Shown here piece after piece: positions 14,800 to 29,800 of a DNA stretch of 35,297 bases (positions are counted from its first letter, which is position 1; each line of letters opens with the position of its first letter). The notes beneath the pieces are model-generated. The model searched no databases. It was given only the letters and a program-made list of their open reading frames with translations, and was not told the DNA's origin. The position numbers and the translations under genes were made by a program. The DNA comes from a bacterium (GTDB lineage Bacteria > Patescibacteriota > Patescibacteriia > UBA9934 > GWF2-40-263). The DNA lies in contig JAGVQB010000025.1 of assembly GCA_020051955.1 (NCBI GenBank), positions 1 to 35,297 of the forward strand, in the 5' to 3' direction.

Positions 14800-16197
14800 A
14801 TGAGCGAAACCGAGAAGGAAAAGGACGGTGACATGGAAGGAAATGCTACTCCCAACGCGTTTCTGCCGACAGCGATCGAGCCGCCAGACAGTCTGCCTTC
14901 TGATGGTGAAATCGGACCCCTTGAACTGAGGGAACCGAAGCCACTGGTACTCGTCTTGGGTTCACACACGCTCGCATTCAGGGAAAAGGAAGTGGCTGAA
15001 CGAGAGGCAAGGGTTCGCGCGGCACTTGCGACGCTTGATGGCCAAAAGAAGCTGGCGGATGAGATCAACGCTGGCTTTCGTGACCAAGAGCCAGACATAG
15101 AAACGCCCGACCCCAACGCCGATTCCGCGGGCGAACAGAGGGATGCCACGCCGGAAGGGATGGCACTGTACTGGCAGGTCGTTCCAGAAGTGACCCATCC
15201 CACGAACAAGTGCACGTTCGGTTCGTGGGCAGAGGCGGCAGACGCGCTCAAGAAGGCGTTCCCGATCCTCAACGCATCCTCCTACGTGGACAGCCTGCGC
15301 CCTCTCGCTCTCGCGCTAATGGGTGAAGTGCGGCACGTGCCCGTGGACCAGTTCTCGGACACTGTCGCAATGATCCGCGCACTGCAGGCACACGAGCCGC
15401 AGGACATCGCGATCGTGCAGGCGACGGATGGCGGTGAACGAGCGCTCAGCGCGACGGAAATCAGAGAGCAGGAAGACCGGAACGCCGATGAAGCCCTGAT
15501 CGCCATGTTCCGCGACAATGAGGCTACACAGGCGCTTGGGCAGGATGGCGGTCTCGGACTCAACGATCCGATCGCCCCGCAAATGGAGACACGGGACGAG
15601 CCAGGGGAACGAGTCGAGTGGGATGTCGGCGAAGCGCTGGGGCGCGAACCTCGCCCCGACAGCGCACCTGCCCCGATCCGTCGCGGTCGTCGGACAGTTG
15701 AGCACAGACCCCTGCCTCCAGCGATGACCAGCCCACAGACGTCGACCGAGACAGCGGCCAAGAAGACGTCCCCACGCCTCGTCTACGCGATCATCCTTCT
15801 CATCCTCGTGGCGGTCTTCTTCTCCATCGCCTACCTGTTCTCGAATCAGGTGACGACGACGAAGTTGCAATCTGAGCGCGACAACACGCAGGACGAGTGG
15901 GATGTCGAGCAACAGATAACGCTCGATTCCCACGACGAACAGATCGCGCGAGTGGTGACGGGTTTGATGGAGAAAGAGAAGACTGTGATCTCGCTCACGG
16001 ACGAGAGGAACTCCCTGCGGGTGATCGCGGAGAGCTCCGCAACAACAATCCGCCTAAACACCCTGGTGATGGACAAGGTGTTGCAAGACAACATCAACAC
16101 GAAGACGGAACTTGGACGAGTGAGCGCGAGGATGATAGCCCTCGAGGGCGAACTCGAGAGGCTGAGGCAGAAGGCCTCCGTCGAGGAAAGCAAGTAG
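14800..16197 (+). CDS. Hypothetical single-pass membrane protein with coiled coil, gene B
   Basis: Unrecognised. The ATG at 14800 is chosen over 14755 because GAAAGG lies eight bases upstream, giving 465 aa. The first 325 residues are acidic and largely unstructured with helical patches (FREKEVAEREARVRAALATLDGQKK), ending in a basic RRGRR patch. One membrane segment follows near 328-349 (LVYAIILLILVAVFFSIAYLF). The last 115 residues are heptad-rich and probably a coiled coil (NTKTELGRVSARMIALEGELERLRQKA). By the positive-inside rule the N-terminal part is cytosolic and the coiled coil is outside. Gene C follows with a similar CGAAAGG ribosome site. A scaffolding or signalling role is possible but nothing shows it. 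Confidence 0.7.
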   Translation: MSETEKEKDGDMEGNATPNAFLPTAIEPPDSLPSDGEIGPLELREPKPLVLVLGSHTLAFREKEVAEREARVRAALATLDGQKKLADEINAGFRDQEPDIETPDPNADSAGEQRDATPEGMALYWQVVPEVTHPTNKCTFGSWAEAADALKKAFPILNASSYVDSLRPLALALMGEVRHVPVDQFSDTVAMIRALQAHEPQDIAIVQATDGGERALSATEIREQEDRNADEALIAMFRDNEATQALGQDGGLGLNDPIAPQMETRDEPGERVEWDVGEALGREPRPDSAPAPIRRGRRTVEHRPLPPAMTSPQTSTETAAKKTSPRLVYAIILLILVAVFFSIAYLFSNQVTTTKLQSERDNTQDEWDVEQQITLDSHDEQIARVVTGLMEKEKTVISLTDERNSLRVIAESSATTIRLNTLVMDKVLQDNINTKTELGRVSARMIALEGELERLRQKASVEESK

Positions 16198-16212
16198 TGA
16201 GGTGCGCACGTT

Positions 16213-16253
16213 TCCCCGCTGTTCAAACGCCACAAGCGAACGAACAGCGGGGA
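16213..16253 (+). terminator. Strong hairpin after gene B
   Basis: A perfect 12-bp stem, TCCCCGCTGTTC with GAACAGCGGGGA, with a 17-base loop. There is no T tract, so it may be a transcript-stabilising or partial terminator between genes B and C. Confidence 0.6.
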
Positions 16254-16332
16254 ATATTCAAACTTTTTCAAAATCATCCTCTGGCGAGGAAACTCTTCTT
16301 TGCCAAAGCCGTGGTTTCGAAAGGACAACAGG

Positions 16333-17151
16333 ATGATTGATCCACTTCTCATTGGTGTGAACTTCATCGTGTTCGCGCTTGGGTGCCTCACGATCGCGGT
16401 CGCAAGATCACAGTCCTCCACCAGACGGGGTGCCATAGCGCTGTACGCGCTTAGCGCAATGATGATCGTGAGTGCGGTACTAGCTCTGCCATCGCGCGCG
16501 CTCAAGATGATGAAGGGTTTTGATGAGCGCAATGAGGAACTGAGCGAAGGCGAGATGGAGTACGGCGATGACTGCGCACAGGACAACGACTTCGCGTCAT
16601 CGCCTGACGACGACTCATCGAGTAAGTCCGCCGATTCGTCTAGGGGGTCAAGTTCTGTCCTACTCTATGGCAGCTGCCCCGCACTCGAGCTACTGCTCGA
16701 GCAAGCCGCGGCGACGATCAGATCTCGCGACGATAGTGCCATCACCTCGGTGCCGACAGTAGGGGCGGAAGAGGATCCGACACCCGCGCCCGCGCCGATC
16801 GCTCCGGAACCGACCACCTCCCCACTTCCAACACGCGATCCGTTCTCTGCCCCGGCAGTCATCACGCCAGAGCGCGAACGGACACTGCCGGAAGAGCCCA
16901 CGAGCGGAGAGCCTGCATGCACGGGCTTCACTCTCCTGCATGGGCCAAGCGGTGGACCCGGACAAGGCGGGTGCTACGCGGTCGGATGCAAGGAAGGGTA
17001 CGCCCTTCCGATGGCACTGACTGACAGATGGAAGAGTTGCGACTCTCCCAAGCGCCTCGAGCGCATGGGCGATTGCTACTACTTCTACGACGCGGACGGA
17101 AGCGAGCGCTCTGTGAGGTTCGCCAACGACGCGTGGGCCAAGTGTGACTAG
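16333..17151 (+). CDS. Hypothetical two-TM protein with Cys-rich C-terminus, gene C
   Basis: Unrecognised. The ATG at 16333 has AAAGGA seven bases upstream, giving 272 aa. Two membrane segments occur near residues 5-25 and 33-52, joined by a basic RSQSSTRRG loop that should be cytosolic, so both ends face outward. Next comes a long acidic, Ser/Pro-rich spacer (EDPTPAPAPIAPEPTTSP). A compact C-terminal domain (about 196-272) has six cysteines, enough for three disulfides, and aromatic stretches (DCYYFYDADGSERSV). It looks like a small domain displayed outside the cell on a stalk. It forms a unit with genes A and B and ends at a strong terminator. Confidence 0.68.
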   Translation: MIDPLLIGVNFIVFALGCLTIAVARSQSSTRRGAIALYALSAMMIVSAVLALPSRALKMMKGFDERNEELSEGEMEYGDDCAQDNDFASSPDDDSSSKSADSSRGSSSVLLYGSCPALELLLEQAAATIRSRDDSAITSVPTVGAEEDPTPAPAPIAPEPTTSPLPTRDPFSAPAVITPERERTLPEEPTSGEPACTGFTLLHGPSGGPGQGGCYAVGCKEGYALPMALTDRWKSCDSPKRLERMGDCYYFYDADGSERSVRFANDAWAKCD

Positions 17152-17160
17152 AAGGCGTCT

Positions 17161-17215
17161 TCCCTGCTAGTGTTTCTCCGGAATGTTCCGGTGGGGCAAG
17201 AAGCAGGGATTTTTT
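17161..17215 (+). terminator. Intrinsic terminator of gene C
   Basis: TCCCTGCT pairs with AGCAGGGA around an inner CCGGAA-TG-TTCCGG hairpin, followed by six T. Confidence 0.85.
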
Positions 17216-17257
17216 ATTTGCCACCCTTCGTTAATCGTGGCTTAGAATTTGAAAGAC

Positions 17258-17280
17258 AAAAAACGACGACTTTCGTCGTC
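17258..17280 (-). terminator. Terminator of tRNA-Ala(GGC)
   Basis: On the minus strand GACGAC-GAAA-GTCGTC is followed by GTTTTTTG, directly downstream of the tRNA 3' end. Confidence 0.85.
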
Positions 17281-17285
17281 ATTTT

Positions 17286-17361
17286 TGGTGGACCGTAAGA
17301 GGCTCGAACTCTTGACCTCTTCCATGCCATGGAAGCGCTCTACCAACTGAGCTAACGGCCC
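17286..17361 (-). tRNA. tRNA-Ala (anticodon GGC)
   Basis: The minus strand gives a full cloverleaf: acceptor GGGCCGT/ACGGTCC, D arm GCTCAGTTGGTAGAGC, anticodon arm CTTCC-ATGGCAT-GGAAG, T arm around GTTCGAG. The G3:U70 pair, the alanine identity element, is present, and CCA is encoded. Confidence 0.95.
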
Positions 17362-17380
17362 GAAATTAAATTTTCATTCT

Positions 17381-17495
17381 AGATCCGACCTACGAATCAA
17401 GCGCTCCCCGCCGTCGAGGCCTGCGGCCACGACTGGCGGGCCCGCCTGCCCTGGCCAAAGACCTGGGCGGCGGGTACCAACTGAGCTAACCACCC
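17381..17495 (-). pseudogene. tRNA remnant split by palindromic insert
   Basis: Read on the minus strand, a tRNA 5' part GGGTGGTTAGCTCAGTTGGT is interrupted exactly at the end of the D loop and resumes as GAGCGCTTGATTCGTAGGTC. Removing the 68-bp insert restores a normal D arm. The anticodon arm appears collapsed (TTCGTA followed at once by GGTCGG), and no T arm or matching 3' acceptor exists. It was perhaps a threonine (CGU) tRNA; the identity is a guess. Non-functional as it stands. Confidence 0.7.
17407..17474. repeat. Two abutting 34-bp palindromes inserted in a tRNA
   Basis: Unit 1 (17407-17440) runs CCCGCCGTCGAGGCC... to ...GACTGGCGGG. Unit 2 (17441-17474) runs CCCGCCTGCCC... to ...GGGCGGCGGG. 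Each is an imperfect palindrome bounded by CCCGCC/GGCGGG. They occupy exactly the interruption in the tRNA remnant. Confidence 0.8.
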
Positions 17496-17632
17496 GTAAA
17501 ACTGAAGTGAGGATAAAACAAGACTTAAAATAAATCAATCCGCGTACCCGCAAGGTTTCCCCTCTGTTGACCGATACCAACCTTTTTCTTCATCCCTTAC
17601 CCCCATCTACCTATCACCACCAATGAAATCAT

Positions 17633-17666
17633 GACAAATAAGGTCCGATCGTCCCTTATTCGACAT
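17633..17666. repeat. 34-bp dyad repeat, downstream copy (contains the stop codon)
   Basis: On the minus strand it reads ATGTCGAATAAGGGACGATC then GGACCTTATTTGTC. It matches the copy at 18200-18233 at 29 of 34 positions. The TAA stop of the PaaX/Cas2-like gene lies inside. It is nearly self-complementary around CGATCG. Confidence 0.85.
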
Positions 17667-18204
17667 GGTCATATTCACGAACCTCATAAATCCGAACCCA
17701 CTTTTTTAAACCAATCGCATTCAACAGAGTACTCAATGCCTCTCCGGCGTTGAATTGAGAAATCCAAACGCTTTTTTGAATCGGAATAAACCCGGCGTTC
17801 CACAGAAACTCTCTTAATAATTTTCTTATGTCCCTTCTGGATTCCGGAACATCAAACACAACCAAACACTCTCGATCATCTTCATATAAATCAGAAGACA
17901 AAACCTTCAGACGAAGGTATTCATTTGCACCTTTTTGCGTTAATGCTACGAAATACTTATCAGCACGCTGTTCAATCTCAAGTAACTTTTTCTTTTTCAG
18001 TCCATTTATTGCCCGCCTCTGATCTGCACGTTCTTGTGCTGACCTCATCCGATAAATACCATCCATCCCATACTTCAACACAGCACACGGTTGGTATCCG
18101 AAGGTAAGCACCAGGTCTAGGCTGTCTACTATTTCCTTAAATAACTCTGCCGACCGAGAACCTTCCTTCAAATGTGTCTTTCGTGGTTTATTTTCCTTGG
18201 ACAT
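17656..18204 (-). CDS. Orphan PaaX/Cas2-like winged-helix protein
   Basis: A 182-aa protein with a basic N-terminus, a winged-helix-like region (about 30-100; ...RRAINGLKKKKLLEIEQRADKYFVALTQKGANEYL) and a C-terminal ferredoxin-like domain (112-178; CLVVFDVPESRRDIRKLLREFLWNAGFIPIQKSVWIS). The latter is the Cas2-like domain of PaaX-type repressors, including the first-strand Asp (D118) that Cas2 proteins conserve. No CRISPR array or cas gene is nearby, so a transcriptional regulator is most likely. The start codon lies in one 34-bp dyad repeat and the stop codon in another, suggesting autoregulation and a precisely bounded cassette. There is no normal Shine-Dalgarno. It sits beside tRNA-Ala and the interrupted tRNA. 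Confidence 0.8.
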   Translation of the reverse strand: MSKENKPRKTHLKEGSRSAELFKEIVDSLDLVLTFGYQPCAVLKYGMDGIYRMRSAQERADQRRAINGLKKKKLLEIEQRADKYFVALTQKGANEYLRLKVLSSDLYEDDRECLVVFDVPESRRDIRKLLREFLWNAGFIPIQKSVWISQFNAGEALSTLLNAIGLKKWVRIYEVREYDHVE

Positions 18205-18233
18205 ATAAGTGCCGATCGTCCCTTATGTGACAT
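18200..18233. repeat. 34-bp dyad repeat, upstream copy (contains the start codon)
   Basis: On the minus strand it reads ATGTCACATAAGGGACGATC then GGCACTTATATGTC; the ATG near its end is the start codon. The dyad around CGATCG pairs 13 of 16 positions. It is a candidate autoregulatory operator. Confidence 0.85.
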
Positions 18234-18350
18234 ATTTTGAGTCTGGAAATCAATGTTCTCGCATTTCCCCTATATATATCCACAGCTCTTTTCCTTTTTC
18301 TTCTTCATCTTCTCCTCCTCCTTCTTTCACTTTCCACCCTCCCAACTCTT

Positions 18351-20723
18351 CTATTCAATCGCCTCCGGAAGCTCGGTCGCGATCTGACCGCTTAAAAGAC
18401 GCTCAAGTCGTGCCTCAACCAATTTATTCCCAGGATTCAAAGCCAACACCTCCTCAACCTCGCGCGCGGCAGAGGCAATGTCACCTTGCCCCTCATAAAT
18501 GGACGCTAAGAACCAACGCGCGTTGCTATACTTTGGCGAAAGTTCTACTGCTCGCTCAAGCATCTTTTTCGCGAGCGAAACATCACCCACGTTCCCGCGT
18601 CGCAAATAAAGCACACCTAACTGAAACTGCGCGCCAACATCCAATGGGTTGTACAAAGCAACAGCCTCCATTTTTTTCACTGCCTCGTCCATCCGCCCCT
18701 GTGCCTCATAAACAAGCGCGAGCTCAAAATGTGCCGGCGCATAATTTGCTTTGAGCTGAATCGCGCGACCGAAAATTTGTTCAGCGTCGCCAAGATATTT
18801 TTCAAGTTGTTTCTGCGCGGTTGAAGCAGACGACTGGTCGCTTGATGATGTAAGTGGTCTTACTGCTTGCGCCGCGGCGAATAGCGTGCGCCCAAGTTCG
18901 GTCGCGACCCGCGGATTCATTGGATCAAGCTCCACTGCTCGCTCGTGGCTCTGCACTGCGAACTCCGCGGCCTGCCCCATCACAGGAATCAACTCTCGGC
19001 AGGCATTTCCACGCGCGAGCCAATTTACCGCGTTGAACGGAGATAATTCAGTCGCGCGAGCGTGCGCGTTTACAACTGAGGCAACAAGCTCTTGGATATA
19101 TCGCGAGGAGTCAGGTGTCAGTGTGTCCATAGAATCCACCCCGGCAAGCTCCTCTTCGACACGCAAAAGCAATGCGTCACCCAAGGCTCGATAATACGTG
19201 TCGTGATATCGATTCAACCGCGCAGAGCGATCCAATAACTCAACTATTTTCTGTGTATCACCTCCCTCCTGATTAACTTTCATCGCGCGGGCAAATGACA
19301 CCTCCGCCATATATCTCTGCGTGGTAACAAAAATCCCAACAAGAAAAATAAATGACACAAACGCGAAGACAAAGGAACACACAAGCGCGATTGACGGCGA
19401 TCGCTTAAATGAAAGCTGTGTCTCTTTCGACATTGTTTGAGAAACAAGCAGACCGGAAAAAATCGCGAAGCTCCCCATAAGCGTCATGTCCCAAGGAAAA
19501 AAGAAAGAAGAAAAGACGAGAACGCACCAGGGAGTCAAGTGCACAAAACTCTCCAGCCATTCGCAACGATTCAGCGGGCGAACAATCTGAAGTGCTGATC
19601 GAAAAAAGAATAACAGAATAAATAACGCAAACAGTGTTGCGCCAAAAACACCAAGGGTTGAAAGCATTGTCAAAGCGTTTGAGTCAGCTCTATCAAAACG
19701 CGTGTCCCAAAAGTCGGTTTGATTTATCTCGTTGCCACGAAACATCGTATAGTCAATCGCGAATGTCCCAGGGCCTGAACCAAAATGACTTGAGAATTTC
19801 TGAAGAGCTTGCTGTGTGATATTTAGTGAAGAATCAAAATTGGGTGCCACCTCCAATGGTGTTTGCTGAAATGAAACGCCATCAATAAAAAACCAAAACG
19901 GTAAAGCGGCGAGTAACATCACTAGCGGAACTAACAAACGCTTTTGACTTGGAAAATCTTCCGCTCGGAAAAAAACAAACACGAACGGAATCGAAAGCGA
20001 CACCGAGAACAATAACCACAGCGGCCAATAATCTAAAACAAGAAGAAAGAAAAAAGTCGTAAGCGCCAACGCGATAATCAAACCTCTCTCTATCGCGCCA
20101 AGCCAACCATCATTCAAAAGAGAATCGTGTTGCTTGTGAGAAATAAACGCGCTTATAAAAAAGGCGTTCATCACAATGAGGAAAACAACAAAATTCGTAA
20201 ACGATCCAACTGTGTTGAAAGCAACGGCAAGATTCAAAACCGAAAACACTGGGACGCCAAAAAAAGAAAGAACTGCCAGAAGAGCGGTAATGCTCGTTGA
20301 AAAAACAAAAATTGCGTGAAGTATTTGATGAGACCGGCGCGAAACAATGCTGGTCGCTAAAATCCAAATCAATATCGCGCATCCCAAAATGGTCAGAACA
20401 CTGGTGTATTCCTGGCGGTTGGCACCAACCCATGACAAATACGGCGAAGCAGAACTAATGGCAGGCAGAACAAAAGCCGCGAGCAATAACAAAGGGGCAA
20501 CATTCATCCAACCGCGCCTGAAGCGCGCCTGTTTTTCAATAAGCTGACTTGCGAACCAAGCGATCACGGCAGTAAATGAAAGTAAAAGAAGCAGTGTCTG
20601 TTTATTTAGCTCTAACGGCTCTGGAGTAAACGGTAGAGCCAAAAGCGGGAGAAAAAAAATAAGAATAAACAGGAGCCCACGGGAAGCAGATCGAAAATGA
20701 TCAGCACGCGAAATTTTTTGCAT
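18351..20723 (-). CDS. O-antigen ligase-like membrane protein with TPR tail
   Basis: I place the start at 20723 (MQKISRADHF), where GAGG lies just upstream, rather than 20810; this gives 790 aa. The first 480 residues hold about ten or more hydrophobic segments with the Wzy/WaaL-type arrangement, including FNTVGSFTNFVVFLIV and a large loop around GSGPGTFAIDYTMF. About 300 soluble residues with TPR repeats follow (APAHFELALVYEAQGRMDEAVKKMEA, NARWFLASIYEGQGDIASAAREVEEV). Such proteins transfer lipid-linked glycans to acceptors; in lineages without lipopolysaccharide the acceptor is often a surface protein. Its place after the surface-protein genes, same strand, suggests it glycosylates them (inference). 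A TATAAT box lies ten bases before the ATG. Confidence 0.82.
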   Translation of the reverse strand: MQKISRADHFRSASRGLLFILIFFLPLLALPFTPEPLELNKQTLLLLLSFTAVIAWFASQLIEKQARFRRGWMNVAPLLLLAAFVLPAISSASPYLSWVGANRQEYTSVLTILGCAILIWILATSIVSRRSHQILHAIFVFSTSITALLAVLSFFGVPVFSVLNLAVAFNTVGSFTNFVVFLIVMNAFFISAFISHKQHDSLLNDGWLGAIERGLIIALALTTFFFLLVLDYWPLWLLFSVSLSIPFVFVFFRAEDFPSQKRLLVPLVMLLAALPFWFFIDGVSFQQTPLEVAPNFDSSLNITQQALQKFSSHFGSGPGTFAIDYTMFRGNEINQTDFWDTRFDRADSNALTMLSTLGVFGATLFALFILLFFFRSALQIVRPLNRCEWLESFVHLTPWCVLVFSSFFFPWDMTLMGSFAIFSGLLVSQTMSKETQLSFKRSPSIALVCSFVFAFVSFIFLVGIFVTTQRYMAEVSFARAMKVNQEGGDTQKIVELLDRSARLNRYHDTYYRALGDALLLRVEEELAGVDSMDTLTPDSSRYIQELVASVVNAHARATELSPFNAVNWLARGNACRELIPVMGQAAEFAVQSHERAVELDPMNPRVATELGRTLFAAAQAVRPLTSSSDQSSASTAQKQLEKYLGDAEQIFGRAIQLKANYAPAHFELALVYEAQGRMDEAVKKMEAVALYNPLDVGAQFQLGVLYLRRGNVGDVSLAKKMLERAVELSPKYSNARWFLASIYEGQGDIASAAREVEEVLALNPGNKLVEARLERLLSGQIATELPEAIE

Positions 20724-20732
20724 AGTCCTCAC

Positions 20733-20738
20733 ATTATA
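20733..20738 (-). promoter_or_regulatory. -10 box close to the ligase start codon
   Basis: A perfect TATAAT on the minus strand, nine bases before the ATG, would give an almost leaderless transcript. No good -35 is seen. Confidence 0.4.
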
Positions 20739-20743
20739 TCGCA

Positions 20744-20774
20744 AAAGACGCGAGTGTGGGGCGCCCGCGTCTTT
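20744..20774 (-). terminator. Terminator hairpin after the giant surface gene
   Basis: AAAGACGCG and CGCGTCTTT enclose a GC-rich loop, followed by four T on the minus strand. The stretch 20775-21018 between this and the stop codon has small hairpins (GCGG-ATGCTC-CCGC; CCCGGATTCGGG) but no recognised gene or RNA family. Confidence 0.6.
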
Positions 20775-21018
20775 CGCTCTTGAATTGTACGGCCCGAATC
20801 CGGGTCTCATTCATGACAAGGCGGGAGCATCCGCTTTGGCATGAACGTCTTCCCTGTCACAGAATCGCAGGGGATTTGATTTTAATCTCACTCCGCTTGC
20901 GTGCGGTTACAGGTGAAGCATGGAACCCTGTACGGGCCAGTATTGTTCTCCTCGATCAGAAGGACAAATTGGCCCGGCGAGATTGTTGAAAGAACGTTTC
21001 GATTCGTAACCTGATTTG

Positions 21019-26886
<5,868 letters not shown>

Positions 26887-26889
26887 AAC

Positions 26890-29800
26890 TTATTCTTGTT
26901 GAGGTCGTTGCGAGGGATCCAACGCGACCTTGTCCGAGAAATCTTTTGGCTCCTCGTTTTTTGAATAGTTGATTGGTCTCACCTCACGTGATGTATAACC
27001 ACGCTTTTCAAACATAGCGAAATACTCGTTTGGTCCAAGCAAGAAAGCGTATCGCCCACGGCTATCTGTAACCTGCGTCTCGAGAACCTTGTTGTACTTC
27101 GGTTCAAAGATGCGCGCCACTGCCTGTGCAATAGGCCGACCAGTCATCTTGTCGTAAACAATCCCCCAGCTAATCGGCCTACGAGGTTTGGCAAGACGTC
27201 TGACCAATAAGTACATGACGACTTGGATTCCGATCATCGAAATCGTGAACGCGTTTGGGCGAACGATCGCGAAGATGGCCGCGGCTATTAAGCCTGTACC
27301 CGCGACTACGTGCTGTACGAAACGTAAACGCTTCTGAAACATCACCGCGGACGGCGCGCGGAACTTATCCGACTGTGAAGGATCCATCGGGACATTGGCC
27401 GTAAGCACCGCGCCAGAACTGCCAACCACAATCGGCTCTCCGTGATAGACGTCCAGATATTTTCCATCTATCGTGTCGCCCTTGAGATATTCCGTTGGGA
27501 ACTGATAACCAACTTTTGTGGCAACGAGACGATATTTCCCTGGACTCACCAGGAAAAAATATCGGCCACCTTTATCAGTCACTCGACTCTTGACGAGACG
27601 ACCGATGCGTCCGGCCGCCTCATCTTCGTCGCTAACTTGATACAGACGCACGACAGCCAAATCAACAGGAGTTTTCGCGATCGCGTTGTACACCACTCCA
27701 TAGCTCTTGCGTTTGCGGCGCCAGAAAAGTAGAACCGGGGCCGTGAAAAAATATTGCAAGAATGGAAGGAAGTCGAACGCGACGGCTAACGTGACCACGC
27801 TCGCGCCGGCCGCGACAGCAAGCGTTGGCGTGGAAATCTCCGCGACAGCTTCAACTCCTGGAAGCTCTCTGATAGTTTCGAGCGTCTCTTGCGCCGCCGC
27901 GATCGGCTGGGCGGCAAGTGCGACAATCGCCTGCGCGATTGTTTCAGGGGCGCGCGCTGGTTGACTTGGAATCTGTGTACTAGGTACCTCGACGATCATC
28001 TCTTCTCCTTCCTCATCCTCTTCAGTAGCCACAAGAAGAACGGAAGGATTTATGATCGAATTGGTTATTGAAAGCACGCTGGAACGCGTACTCTCAAATC
28101 CTCGTGCTTGCACGGCAACGTAATAACTTCCGTCAGGAACGTACCATGCGAACGTTCCGTCAGACCCGACTTGCGTGGGATTGAATTGACCGTATGGCGA
28201 ACCATCCCACACGACCCAGTCTCTCCCAACGTTTTCAAAGAGCGTAACCGTTGCGTTTGCCACCTCTGCTTCTTCACCATCGATGACCTGGGTTACATGA
28301 CCGCGAGCCATGACACGCAGGTATGAAGAAACAAACTCCTCTGTGCTGTCCGAGGCCAGGACAGTTACCTCCAAGTGATATACATCGGAGGCAGAAGGAA
28401 GTGTAACAACCGCTTCGTAAAGAGCGCGCGCCTCGTCAAGACGCATTAGATAGGAGGAGTCCCCAATCGTCACTTGAACCGATGTGACATCCTCACCAAT
28501 TTCAGAGGCTTGGACACGAATGCTCAACGTGCTTGTGGAAAGCACTTCAACCACTCCAGAATCAGTGGCTGTGAGTTCGATCTCGCCGTCCGCGACGAGG
28601 TAGCTGATATCAGCCTGTGTGAACACACTTTCTTCCGCACTCAAGGAAGTTGGTGTTTCACCACTGCTTAATATCTCGCCACCAGAAGATTCACTCAAAG
28701 GTTCCCCAGACAATTCGTCTGGGATGTCGCCGCCGTGTCCGTCTTCATCGCCTGGTTCATCACCAGGCTCTTCCGCGGGGGCATCGTCGTCGCCTGGTTC
28801 ATCACCAGGTTCCTCTTCAGGTTCCTCTTCGAAGGGCACCTCTTCTTCTGCTGCGCTTGGTTGACCAGACACAAGCGCACCAGAAGCAAACTGCCCTGCA
28901 AGGTCGAATGCGAAGACTCCGTAATAATAGATAGTTCCGTTTACAATCCCTGTGTGCGAGAAAGAAGTCACTAAACTATTGGTGAGAATCGAGCAGTCAG
29001 AATCTGTAGGACTATCTGGATACGCGTTAACGCATGAAAGAACTCGCACGCCAGCAAGATCAGAATCAGATGGATTCGACCAGCTAAGTGTAACTGTCCT
29101 GTCACCAGAGACTGCAGACAAACCAGACACGTTCGCGGGCGCTACGTCTTCGTTTGTCGTAAATGTTCGATCTGATGAATACGACTGGTTAGATAATGCG
29201 TCAGCACTCAACACCTGATAGTGGTATGTCGTTGCCTGCGCAAGACCCGTAAGCAAGACGCTGTGAGAGGTGACAAGCGAGCTACTCGATTGCGATGCAC
29301 CATATCCAGATGTCAGCCCGTAAGACACCACGCTCGTTGATGCCTCGTCGGTCGTCCACACAATCCGCGCGGAGCTGGTTGTGATATCTGTTGCAGACAA
29401 CGCTGATATCACAGGCGCGGTTGTATCTGTTGTAACGAACGTTTGCGTTGATGATGTTGCCTGATTCCCGCTACTGTCAGATGAACGCACGCGAAAATAA
29501 TATGTCTGTCCAGAACTTAATCCTGAAAGCGAGAGCGAGTGCAGAACAACATACGCGCCGTCTGAAACCGTGCCGAGTTCGAATGAAGATGTCAGCCCGT
29601 AGTCAGCCGCGCTTGATGAGACTTCGTTTGTCGTCCACGAAATAGTCGCGCTGGATTGCGTGATGCTTGAAACTAATACGTCGCTGATCGTCGGCGCTGT
29701 GGTATCACTTGCAGGAACGCCACCACCGCCGCCACCTCGTGACGGGACAGTAACAGAGACACCCACGGAATCATCACCTCCGATCGGCAAAGCGACAGAG

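Noticed and set aside
17374-17580. 68-aa minus-strand ORF
   Set aside because: It runs through the broken tRNA and its palindromic insert; not a protein.
17633-18233. CRISPR array next to the Cas2-like gene
   Set aside because: Only two repeat copies exist, 567 bp apart with a gene between them; there are no regular spacers and no cas1.
18209-18754. 181-aa plus-strand ORF
   Set aside because: Pro/Ser/Arg-rich shadow over the TPR region and a pyrimidine tract.
20775-20900. tRNA-like or small structured RNA after the giant gene
   Set aside because: Small stems exist, but loop sizes and order do not fit a tRNA, SRP RNA or tmRNA.
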